This document shows, in pieces, positions 39,230 through 49,065 of a stretch of 64,000 bases of DNA (within the stretch, counting starts at the first letter, position 1; each line of letters begins with the position of its first letter). A model generated the notes under the pieces. It saw only the letters and a program-made list of their open reading frames with translations, searched no databases and was not told where the DNA came from. Origin of the DNA: Geosiphon pyriformis. Lineage: Eukaryota > Glomeromycota > Glomeromycetes > Archaeosporales > Geosiphonaceae. Where the stretch lies: contig JAAOMT010000512.1 in NCBI GenBank assembly GCA_016748015.1, positions 140,263 to 204,262 of the forward strand, given 5' to 3'. The position numbers and the translations under genes are program-made.

Positions 39230-39740
39230 AACAATTAAACATAGAAATAACTGTTAATTATCAAATTATTTATTATAAAAACACCAAACAAAAAAAGAAA
39301 AAAAACTATATTATATTAATAATAAGCAAGTAATAGTATAAACAAAATTAAAAAAAGAGTAAAAAAAACAAATAAAAAACTCTCAATAGTTGTTTAATCT
39401 GGAAAAATAACAAAAAAAATTAGGATTAATAAATAGAATAATTTTTAATTTTATACTATTATTAATATTTAGAACAAAAACTAATGATTTAAAACTTGTA
39501 TATACATTAAACCAAAAGAGTATTTGATTAAAAATTATTTACTAAATCAAAAACTTTATCAGAAAGAATCCAATTTGGATATCTATATAAAAATTATATA
39601 CTAGATCTATATTATTTTTCAGAACTGTCTAAAAATATTATTACAATTAAAAATAAGCATTATATTAATTAATTAATAAGGAAAAATGACAAATTAGCAA
39701 TTTAAAAAACTTAAAGAAAAAGTATTGACAATAATTTTAA
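39230..39740 (+). pseudogene. Third-ORF remnant (family 2)
   Basis: Frame pieces EITVNYQIIYYKN, then IYIIFQNCLKILLQL and GKMTNXQFKKL align with the third ORF of the young element (its LSITITGNHINYTQT, LYDLFHTCENVLQN and GKLTELKFQQF). Position is the same: after integrase, before the 3' LTR. Confidence 0.6.
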
Positions 39741-40318
39741 AGAAAAAAGTTATAGAATTATTACAAAAAATAATTTTAAAAAATTTTAACAGAGCTCAAT
39801 ATTAAAAAAAGAAGATAATATTACATTCAAGAAAAAATAATAATAATAGATAAATAATAAAAAATAAAATACATAACATTAAAATAGTCAATTAAAATAA
39901 AAGAAAAAAAAAAAATTTCAAAAAATTTAAGATTTAAATTTTTTAGTAATGTTAATAAGAATAAAAAGATTTTTATATAATAAAAATTATATATATATAG
40001 CAGTAGTATTAAAAGTGAAAAAAAAAACAAGTTTTTAAAGACAAACAAATAGTTAAGAATATCTTTTTCTTTAAAAAATAGTTTTTTATATCTTAAAACA
40101 GAATTATATTTTTATTAATAAAATACTTATTTACTATCTAATTTATGTTATTATTAATTAATTAAAAATATTAATTATTTTTACATTATTAACAACTTAT
40201 GTTGATAAAATTTAATACTTAATCATATTAGAACAATAGCTTTTAATTATAACTATTAACAAAATATTAATTTTTTATTTTTATTTTTATTTTTTTTATT
40301 TGTTTTTATGTTGTGTAC

Positions 40319-41303
40319 TGTTACCAGACGAAATTAGAGATATTATTTAGCATGAAATTATCTTATAATTCCTATTATTAATTAGCATATATTATCGTTT
40401 TAAATGATCACTTATTATATTAGCAAAAATATCCGAAATTATTATTTAATTAATAACCCAAATTGTACACAACACCAATGTAACCTAATTGTGATGATCA
40501 ATCATGCAATACCCCGAACTATGTAACATTCAAAAGGTTTGCCAAAATTTGTAGAAATTTGCCAAAATAATTGATAGTTCACCGAAATATCTAATAGTTT
40601 GCCGAAATAACTTATAGTTTGCCGAAATGTATCTTTAGTTCAGCGAAATTGTAGAAAATAGCAAAGTTCGAGTTTATAGAATAGTGTTATGACAAGTTGT
40701 ATAAAAGAAGAGCTTTTCTCTTCGAGAAAATGTATCTTACTTTAGATTTATCTTTTATAAACCATTTCTATACACACAAAAAGAAATAAATATCAAATAA
40801 TTCGAAAAACCAAATTCTCTAAATTATTGTACTTGGAAAATCCCCAAAACCCAACTAACATTTCGAAATTGATTAGCTACCAATTTCAGTAAACTGTTAG
40901 TGACTCCAGGCCTGGATAGAAAACATTTCCCTTGATAAGATCCTATTTCTTTTACACTTCTTTTATTTTTCTTTCTTTTCTTATTACAATCCTTAGAATA
41001 GCCTACAGACGAGATTCCTGTAAAAAAATTGACTTTCACAGCAAAGTAACTACACATTTTTTTTAGTGAGCTTCCAGACAAGCAATTCCTGGGAAAGAGT
41101 TGACATTTACTACAACGTAACTACATAAAACAACTGGCACAGAATTGGCCATTCCATTTATAAGCCCAGCAAGTTCAAATTATAGGAGATAATTTGAAGA
41201 TAAATTCAGTTACTGGAGGTTCAACCACATCCAGAAAACGTGAATTCACAGCAAATAAGTATCAACAACATTACAAAAAAGAGACCAAAAACCTCCGGTA
41301 ACA
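40319..41303 (+). repeat. 5' LTR of the young element (family 1)
   Basis: 985 bases, TGTTACC to GGTAACA (TG...CA ends). It matches 49034-50018 with about 35 substitutions by manual count, all transitions, and no indels. TATAAAAG at 40700-40707 is a good promoter candidate, with a phased repeat array upstream. Confidence 0.95.
40537..40649 (+). promoter_or_regulatory. Six phased copies of a GTTTGCCGAAAT motif in U3
   Basis: Copies start at 40537, 40557, 40577, 40597, 40617 and 40638, so spacing is 20, 20, 20, 20 and 21 bases. Variation is mainly TTTGCC/TTCACC/TTCAGC. The array lies about 50 bases upstream of the TATA box and is repeated in the 3' LTR (from about 49252). Confidence 0.7.
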
Positions 41304-41321
41304 TTTGGTGCTCTCCCACAG
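41304..41321 (+). other. Primer-binding-site candidate
   Basis: TT followed by TGGTGCTCTCCCACAG directly after the 5' LTR. TGG complements a tRNA CCA end. The two older families keep TTTGGTGCTC or TTTAATGCTT at the same place. I do not assign the primer tRNA. Confidence 0.6.
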
Positions 41322-41348
41322 AAATAACACAGCAAAAACAAATTCAAA

Positions 41349-43055
41349 GTGGCGACCACACCAGATGCAACAACTCTAGAGTATTACCAATCAATTTACA
41401 CCCACTGCAAGCAAAGATTCAACATTCCAGACGGAATTGAAGTTGTCAAGAAATCAGTATATCAATACATTGAAAACCGCATCAACAATTATCTTTTTGG
41501 AAATTATAATATCTCAGAAGTTAGAAACAACCTTTACAATAATTTAGTACACTATTCACAGTTGGGAACTGAAGACCTTAATAGTAAAACACTTGCCACT
41601 TACTTTCACGAACTTAATTTTAACATTATCAAATACTGTAAAGAAACATATTCAGTGCAGTCTCAATACACTATTGATTTTGAATCGGAAACAGAAACAA
41701 GCAACAAAAACAAATTAAAGCAATATTCAAGAACCACCCCAAATACTCCAACACTATCGAAAACAACTGCCAAACATTTACAAACACTTGAACAAGGAAC
41801 CAGTTCAAAACTTCCACTTACTATCACATCTTTTCCAGCTTTACTTGCACAAGCACAAACACCTAATTCACCCTTGAATCGATTTGCAAGACCAGAAGAT
41901 TTTACATCACTCAGAAGTTCCACCAAACAACAAGAACCCCTTCAAACTAGTTCCAATCTCCTTGATTTTCTAGCTGAAAATCAAAGTAAACACTTTGAGA
42001 CAGCAGCAAACAAAGAAAACAACTCTGAAATAACCGAAGAAGAATCAATAGACAGTGAAAACAAAGAAAACAAAATGACAACATACATCGCAAAAATCCC
42101 TGAATTTAATGGAGAAGATATTGAGACCAGTCCCCAAGAATGGCTTGACCAAGTTACTAAAGCTGGAGATGCAAATGGATGGAATGCTGCCAGAATGTTA
42201 AGAACAATTCCCTACTTTCTTAAAGGAACAGCAGGAAAATGGTTTGAAAACCTTGCCGCCCCATTCAATAATTGGAATGCTTTCAAAGCAGCCTTCCTTG
42301 AACAGTTCACTGACAATAATACCTCTATTACTCTTCGCAATCATTTTCGAAATATCAAACAAGAACCCTCCGAATCCATTATAACTTATATTGGGAAATT
42401 CAACAAACTTCTCAGATGGATTCGCCAACTCGAGACAAACAATTATTATTCTGATGCTCAAATCTTGGATCAATTTATCGCTGGTCTAAAAGATAAACTA
42501 ATTAAAAAGGTTCGTCCACATGCACCAGAAGATTTAAACTCTGCAATACAGCATGCAAAAAGATATGAAATGGCCATAGAAAAAGCCAATCATACAAAAC
42601 TTGTAAATTTGGCAATTGGAGAAACCAGCTCAGCAGCTGAGAAAAAAATTGACCAACTCACAAAGAAGGTCGAAAACTATTTTACCAACCAACAACAACA
42701 ACCCCAAAGATATCAACCACCCCAAAGACGAAATCAAAATAACTTTACACCACTTTTCAATAACCAGCCCCAAAATTGCCATTACTGTGGAATCTCTGGC
42801 CACTGGAAAAAAGATTGCAGAAAGCTGCAACAAGACCAACAAAATAGGGGTAATCAATGTTACTCTCCACCACAGCAATCTTATTATCAACCATTACCAC
42901 CAGCTTACTATCTACCAAGACCCCAATACCAAAATAACTATTATCAGCCCACCCCACAACCAATCCAACAGCAATACCAACAACCACCCACACAACATTA
43001 TCAAGTACCTGCTCAAAGACTGATTACACAAAATCAATTCACACCACAAAACTAA
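41349..43055 (+). CDS. gag polyprotein of the young element
   Basis: An open frame of 568 codons. An N-terminal helical and Ser/Thr/Pro-rich region is followed by a retrotransposon gag (capsid) domain from about residue 245 (QEWLDQVTKAGDANGW, FLKGTAGKWFENL, WNAFKAAFLEQF). Then come a Gln/Pro-rich linker and a CCHC zinc knuckle CHYCGISGHWKKDC (about 477-490), and a Gln/Tyr/Pro-rich tail. It forms the particle and packages RNA. The frame starts with GTG; an in-frame stop lies 24 bases upstream and no ATG lies between, so the start is unresolved. The TAA that ends it is followed by more Gln-rich frame into protease, so gag and pol were probably one frame and this stop may be a CAA-to-TAA change. 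Confidence 0.85.
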   Translation: MATTPDATTLEYYQSIYTHCKQRFNIPDGIEVVKKSVYQYIENRINNYLFGNYNISEVRNNLYNNLVHYSQLGTEDLNSKTLATYFHELNFNIIKYCKETYSVQSQYTIDFESETETSNKNKLKQYSRTTPNTPTLSKTTAKHLQTLEQGTSSKLPLTITSFPALLAQAQTPNSPLNRFARPEDFTSLRSSTKQQEPLQTSSNLLDFLAENQSKHFETAANKENNSEITEEESIDSENKENKMTTYIAKIPEFNGEDIETSPQEWLDQVTKAGDANGWNAARMLRTIPYFLKGTAGKWFENLAAPFNNWNAFKAAFLEQFTDNNTSITLRNHFRNIKQEPSESIITYIGKFNKLLRWIRQLETNNYYSDAQILDQFIAGLKDKLIKKVRPHAPEDLNSAIQHAKRYEMAIEKANHTKLVNLAIGETSSAAEKKIDQLTKKVENYFTNQQQQPQRYQPPQRRNQNNFTPLFNNQPQNCHYCGISGHWKKDCRKLQQDQQNRGNQCYSPPQQSYYQPLPPAYYLPRPQYQNNYYQPTPQPIQQQYQQPPTQHYQVPAQRLITQNQFTPQN

Positions 43056-45893
43056 TACCAAGTAAACAACAGTAGAATCAGTTCAAACAACCAATTGGTT
43101 CCTTGAAATACCACTCAATCAAGACCCAACCATTACCACACTCAACCCAATTATTTAACAATGCCAAAAGAACAGGATTTTTACCATACTGTACTCTCGA
43201 AAGGTAAAGCTGTAGCACAACAACAACAAAACCCTTTTTATAACCACACCACTATTCCACCAGCCCGAATTGCTGAAAACGCCAATCTCTCTGATATCTT
43301 TCCTTTTAAATTTGAAGCAAATGAATCACCATTCTTGCTTAGCAATGCAGCAGCTAATGAGCAAAAAGCCATCACTGCAATGTATGCAGAAGCTGAAGTA
43401 GAAGGAAAGCCAATTTGCTTGATCCTAGACAGTGGATCCACCGGAAGCATTATTACTTACCAGTTAATGCAACAGTTGAAAAAAAATGTCGACCGACCAG
43501 CTCAAATAGTAATCGTTACTGCCGATAGCATGAAAAAGACACCAGTGGGAGAAATTGACAATTTTCCATTCACTCTTGATGGAATCACCATTCCAGTCAA
43601 AGTTCTTGTAATGGATGCACCCCAGTACTAAGCTCTCATCAGAAATGATTGGCTTCAAAAAGCCAATGCTAATCTGAATTGGGAAACATAAGAGTTAACA
43701 ATCTCCTACCAAGGACAACACACCCGAGTACCTGCCATTTGTGGTACATTCAACAAATGCTCTGAAAAAGCCCCGGCTTTTGAATTTAAACCAAAAGAAG
43801 AAAAACCAATAATCAAAACATTCATGGCTCTTGAATCAACGTCCAACTGGGCCAATGAAACAGAACAAGAACATTTTACCCCACACACTAAACCCGAAAC
43901 CTCTGGATGGAATATACCTTACTCAAAACCCAAACCAAAAAAACAACGCCCCTATATTCCCCTTAAATGTAAGGACTGCCACAAGAAACTATTGTCAATG
44001 GGAGCCTGCATTTTACCTGAAGAAGAATATAAGAATCACACTTGTTATTACTGCAAGGCTTGCCACAGAGAGCGATGGGGCCATCTAATAAAAAAAAGCA
44101 GAAAATGGGACAACACTGCTTGTTTGACTTGTGGAGATATGCTACCGGAAGAATGCAATTGAATTGATGTAGCAATGAGAGAAGGCATCTGCAATCAGAC
44201 CTGTCAATATGTTTTATCAATTTCAGAAAAAGTAAAAAGAGAAACACCCTTTAATGCAGCATACAACAGTGCTCTCAACAAACTTTATCACTACCCTTAT
44301 GATGCCGAAATGATTTTCGACTTAGCAATGGCATTAATTAATGGAGCTACCAAAGAAGATGTTCGTCAGATGAAAGAAGCAAAATACATTGAATACACTA
44401 TGGAATTAGCTGGATTCAATTATGAAGATGAAGTAGAAGTCTATCACCAAATTGCAAATTACACCTACCCAACCCAAGAAGCTCAAATTCAATGATTAGA
44501 GCAAATGAACATTAGGCTATGTGAAGAATGCATTATGCCTTGTGATGAACAATGGTGTCCCAAATGCTATGCTCTTAGTATCCCCTTGCCCAGCGAAAAT
44601 GATGAGAATGAAATTGAATTTGGAGAACCTGAAAAAACAGAAGAAATTAAAACAACACCCATCTACCTTATTGAAAATCAGTCTGCCTTACAACTTAAAT
44701 ACTTCAACAACAATGGACAAGGAATAAAACCAGAAAAAGCAGACGAAATTGATGCTGGATATGACCTAAGATATCCAGGCAAGGATACTCTTGTTCTCAA
44801 ACCCAAATCTCTCACAAAAATCAACCTCAAAATTGCACTCGAAATCCTGCCAGGAGCAATAGTTCAAATTGCCTTTCGGTCCTCTCTGGCAAGCAAAAGA
44901 ATCAATGTCAGAGGAGGAATAATCGATGCTGGATATACTGGAGACATAACAGTGATGCTTCAAAATGAGACTGACAAACCATTCAAGATTGAACATGCTG
45001 AAAAAATTGCCCAAGCTATTTACCTACCCTTAATCAACATTTCGGGTTTGCAACTAGTCAATCAAAGAGAACAATTAGGAAAAAGCAATAGAGGAACCCA
45101 AGGTTTTGGTTCAACTAGACGATTCACAGTTCCAGTTAATATAGCTCTTAATACACAGAACAAATCCCACCAGATTCTCAGACTTCCACAACCAATTACC
45201 ATCTCATCTTTTGGAGAACATCCAGAAATTTACACTTGCACAAAGCCAACAACTACACAACAAATTTTTGAGTCCAATGAATAAGTCTGCTTGGAACATA
45301 ATATTTTGATCCCAAACATTTATATTCCAGAAGGAACAAAGAAAGTCCAAGTTACTTTTTACAACCCCAATAATTACCCCATAATTTTATTAAATAATTT
45401 AGAAATTGGAATTATTCACAGTAATATATTTCAACAAGAATTATCCCAAACAGTCCCCGATTTCTCTGAAATTATTGGACATTCACTACCAAAAATCAAC
45501 CCAAACCCTAGCTCCAAAAACTACCATGTTGTTATGGAAAAACTATCTCGAATCAACATGGGACAACTTGAACTACAACAACAGACCCAGTTCAAAGAAC
45601 TAATTGCAGAATTTGCTGATATCTTCGCCGAAAACAACAATGACTTAGGAAGAACTGATTTGGTTCAACACCAAATCTATATAGGAGATGCCAAACCCAG
45701 GCGACAACAAGCCTACCGAGTTGCTCCAGAAAGTCACCAATTTATCCGAGAAGAAGTACAACGGATGCTTAACAATAGGCTTATTCAACCATCAATGAGC
45801 CCATGGGCCTCACCTGTGGTTCTAGTTAAAAAAAAAAATGGAAAGATACGATTTTGTGTTGATTACCGACAACTCAACAGTGTCACTATTGGG
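43056..45893 (+). pseudogene. Protease, Cys-rich segment, dUTPase and start of RT (pol part 1)
   Basis: One frame, continuous with gag, broken by stops at 43629, 43689, 44160, 44493 and 45282. Retropepsin: LILDSGSTGS near 43425. A Cys-rich segment follows (CKDCHKK, CYYCKACHRERWG, CLTCGD; 43968-44150), then a helical stretch, then a second two-CXXC motif (LCEECIMPCDEQWCPKC; about 44517-44566). The dUTPase runs about 44690-45140 with five motifs: DAGYDLR, RSSLA, GGIIDAGYTGDI, EKIAQAI and SNRGTQGFGST. RT begins about 45600 ([36 protein letters not shown]) and runs into the gap. dUTPase hydrolyses dUTP and would limit uracil in the cDNA. The dUTPase motifs are intact, but the frame around them is closed by stops. 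Confidence 0.88.
44690..45140 (+). other. dUTPase domain within pol
   Basis: Motif 1 at 44752, motif 2 at 44878, motif 3 (with the catalytic-type Asp in IIDAGYTGD) at 44912, motif 4 at 45001, motif 5 (RGTQGFGST) at 45090. Order and spacing fit trimeric all-beta dUTPases. The open frame containing it runs from 44505 to 45284. Confidence 0.9.
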
Positions 45894-45992
45894 NNNNNNN
45901 NNNNNNNNNNNNNNNNNNNNNNNNNNNNNNNNNNNNNNNNNNNNNNNNNNNNNNNNNNNNNNNNNNNNNNNNNNNNNNNNNNNNNNNNNNNN
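45894..45992. other. Assembly gap (N run) inside RT
   Basis: 99 unknown bases. The flanking coding frames differ by one and about 85-95 residues of RT palm are missing, so the true gap should be nearer 250-290 bases than 99. Confidence 0.9.
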
Positions 45993-48258
45993 CCTTTGGA
46001 AATCAGTAGTAGTTTATCTTGATGACACTGATGTTTATTCACCATCTTTCGAGCTACATTTAATTCACCTGCGAGAAGTTTTTCAACGATTATGGAAAGC
46101 AGAATTGAAACTGAACATTGAAAAATGCTACTTTGGAAAAACAAGTTTAGCTTTTCTTGGTCACATTGTTAGCAAAGATGGAATTAAACCAGACCCCAGA
46201 AAAATTAGTACTGTCAAAAACTTCAAGACTCCACGAAATACCACAGAATTAAGAGGATTTATTGGATTAGCATCCTATTACCGAAAATTCATCAAAGGAT
46301 TCTCAGAAATTGCAAAACCTCTCAACCAGCTCACTACGAAAAATGTCAAATACAAATGGACAAAAGAACACCAAAATGCCTTCAAGATACTCAAGGAAAA
46401 ACTCACAACAGCCCCAATCCTCGCCTACCCAGACTTCAGCAACCGATTCCAGTTAGCAACTGACGCTTCTTATACTGCCTTTGGTGCCATCCTATCACAG
46501 TTAGATGACAATGGAAATGAGCGAGTAATTGCTTATGCTAATAGAACATTAAAGCCAGCCGAAAAGAACTACCCCGCAACAGAATTAGAAACCGCAGCAG
46601 TAATCTGGGCTTTACATTACTTCAACCTTTACCTCAGACCCAAAGAATTCGATATTATCACTGATAATATTGGACTTAAATGGCTTCAAAACAAAAACAC
46701 CCAGCTGAACGCAAAACAAACCCAATGGACAGGATTTTTAGCTAATTACCAATACATTGTACACCACAAACCAGGAAAACTCCACACCAATGTTGATTGT
46801 CTCTCAAAAATAAGGCAAGATTAGAAACAAAACCAACACCCAATTGAATTAACAGCATCAAAACAACAAACAATGAACCCCGAAAACTACAACAATCTCA
46901 AACAATATTTGGAGACATTAACAATCCCAACAGATTGGTCCTCAGACGAAAAACATTGGTTACAACAACAAGCCAAACAATATTTTCTACACAACAACAT
47001 TATCTATCATTGAAATTTCAAAAACCCAACCAAACCACTCAGATTAATACAAGAACAGAAAAAAGAGACTATTTTATACAACATGCACTCGGATTCTTCA
47101 TCAGCACACTTCGGAAAAGATAGCACCACCCAAAGAACACTAGAATACTACTTTTGGTCTTAAATGAGAAAAAACATTCACAAATATGTTGAATCTTGTG
47201 ATAGTTGTCAAAGAAGAAAAAGAACTTGCCCTACAGAACCTTTAAATCCAATCAAAGTTGGACAGCCTTTTGACAGAGTTGGTATTAATTTAGTCGGACC
47301 ACTATCTATCACCACTCAAGGAAACCGTTATATTGCAGTAGCTGTAGACTATCTTACTAAATGGCCTGAAGCCAGAGCCATTCAACAAGCAGATGCAAAA
47401 TCAGTAGCAAAGTTTATCTACGAAGACATCATTTGTAGACATGGATGTCCAATTGAACTTTTATCCGATCAGAGAACACACTTTGTGAACAACCTGATAC
47501 AAGAAATTTGTGAACAATTTAATTTCAAAAGACCTCTGTCTTTGCCCTACCATCTACAAACAAATAGACTTGTGGAATGTTTTAACAGAACATTGTGTGA
47601 GTCATTAGCCAAAGTCTCAACTGATTTTGAGCAAGAATGGGATCTTTTTATTCCATCAGTGTTACTAGCATATAGAACATTAAAACAAGATACCATGAAA
47701 CACACACCATTTGATTTAACTTATGAAAGGACGGCAACGTTACCAATTAGTTTCATAGTGGAAACATACCCAACACAACTGATCGATGAAAACAATTTCC
47801 AAAAAATGCTTTAGCAAAGAGCCTACACTCTACTTAGTACATTGAAAGGAAAACGACGAATAGCAGCCACCCATATTGAATACTCCCAAGCTCAACAAAA
47901 AAAACGGCATGATGACAAATTGCCTTCAGTCACCAATAAATTCAAAATTGGAAACAAAGTTCTCTTACACAGAACTAAAGCTGAAAAACAATGGAGTGGA
48001 AAATTTGAAAAAAAATGGGATAGACCATTCTTTATCCATGAAGTCCTAGGCAATAGATCATATAAGCTAAGACTTGATGACAAAATCCTAGCAAAAGTTG
48101 CACATAGAGATTGTTTGAAACACTATTATTCTAGAAACAATCCTGAACCATTAATTCCACAAATTGGTACATATTCTCCTTTGGTCAGTCCTGAAGATAT
48201 TCCCCAAAACTTAGAACCAATAGTTGTCATTGAACAACCTTCCAACCTGAACACTTAA
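45993..48258 (+). pseudogene. RT (3' part), RNase H and integrase (pol part 2)
   Basis: One frame broken at 46822, 47011, 47161 and 47812. RT resumes at the active site VYLDDTDVYS (usual form YLDDIIVYS) and continues with LAFLGHIVSKDGIKPD and LRGFIGLASYYRKFI. RNase H: LATDASYTAFGAILSQ, ATELETAAVIWAL, IITDNIGLKWL. Integrase: HHCC finger (NMHSDSSSAHFG, then CDSCQ at about 47200), then a D,D,E core: VAVDYLTKWPEA, LLSDQRTHF and HLQTNRLVECFNRTL. The last two carry Gly-to-Arg, Arg-to-Cys and Pro-to-Leu changes relative to the common family form, fitting G-to-A and C-to-T mutation. The C-terminal DNA-binding part ends at 48258. Confidence 0.88.
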
Positions 48259-48365
48259 TTTAATTTTACTAGTCATTCTCTTATAATTTAGAAACAATCT
48301 CACAAAAACAAAAACAAAAATAACATAAAAACCCATACACCAAAAATAATTTTTATTTTTTTCAA

Positions 48366-49065
48366 TTGCTTATAATGACTATTCCTCAAAACATTCAACA
48401 ATTATCCCAAAAACTAATGTTAGCTTTAAAAACAATACCCGAATTATCTATTACTATTACTGGAAACCACATTAATTATACCCAAACAGAAGTAGTTACA
48501 AATTTAGCCCCAAACTCACGAAAATATCACCCATATAAAAAAACACAAAAAGTTATACTGGAATTCACTTGCCAGAACTTTTAAAGCTTGCTTTAAGAGA
48601 AAACCTAATGCTACAATTCAACAAAAACTTCAACTGTGTCTCAATGAAGAAAACACTGAATATCCTCCAATCTATAGATATTTTCACATTGGAAAAACAC
48701 TCTATGAATGGAAACTAGAACTTACAACAGCAAACCTCACAAAAGAAGCTATTCAGAAACAACTCCACAACGAATTCAAGACAACAGCTGGATCAACAAA
48801 CAGTCGCTACAGACTTAGAGCTGCTCTTAGACTTTATGACCTATTTCACACCTGTGAAAACGTACTACAAAACCCGATTTTTCAACCTTTGAAGATTCAA
48901 TACATTGGAAAGCTCACAGAACTGAAATTTCAACAATTTTCAGACCAAATTTCTTCAATAATTTTGGATTATTATCTGGAAAAAACAGACAGTACTTGGA
49001 CTTCGACAAAGCTCAGTCTTGAGGAGGAGGTTATGTTACCAGACAAAATTAGAGATATTATTTAG
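48366..49065 (+). pseudogene. Unidentified third ORF between integrase and 3' LTR
   Basis: The first frame runs 48366-48584 (ATGs at 48366 and 48375; PQNIQQLSQKLMLALKTI, LSITITGNHINYTQT). It then passes, by an apparent one-base shift near an A-run around 48535, into a second frame open to the stop at 49063-49065, just inside the 3' LTR. The second part reads WNSLARTFKACFKRK, YRYFHIGKTLYEWKLEL, TSSRYRL-like helices and GKLTELKFQQF. Total about 230 residues, basic and hydrophilic, with no signal peptide or membrane segment, so it is not envelope-like. Homologous remnants lie at 39230-39740 and 55370-55960. I do not recognise a family. Confidence 0.65.
49021..49030 (+). other. Polypurine tract
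   Basis: GAGGAGGAGG three bases before the 3' LTR; the standard plus-strand priming site. Confidence 0.8.

Larger units (their letters stand above)
31669..39850 (+). mobile_element. Decayed Ty3/gypsy internal region, family 2
   Basis: A complete but ruined gag-pol: gag with zinc knuckle, Cys motif, dUTPase, RT, RNase H, integrase and a third ORF follow in the same order as in the young element. Stops are frequent and codons are shifted to A/T. It lies between family 2 LTR copies 2 and 3. Confidence 0.75.

Noticed and set aside
40824-41081. 85-codon minus-strand frame in the LTR, repeated at 49539-49772
   Set aside because: It appears in both LTRs only because they are duplicates; no domain or codon signal, and LTR regulatory sequence explains it.
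43706-45014. Minus-strand frames across the young element
   Set aside because: Shadows of the gag-pol frame; no domain features.
48366-49065. Third ORF as an envelope gene
   Set aside because: No signal peptide, no hydrophobic membrane span, and no glycoprotein-like Cys pattern.
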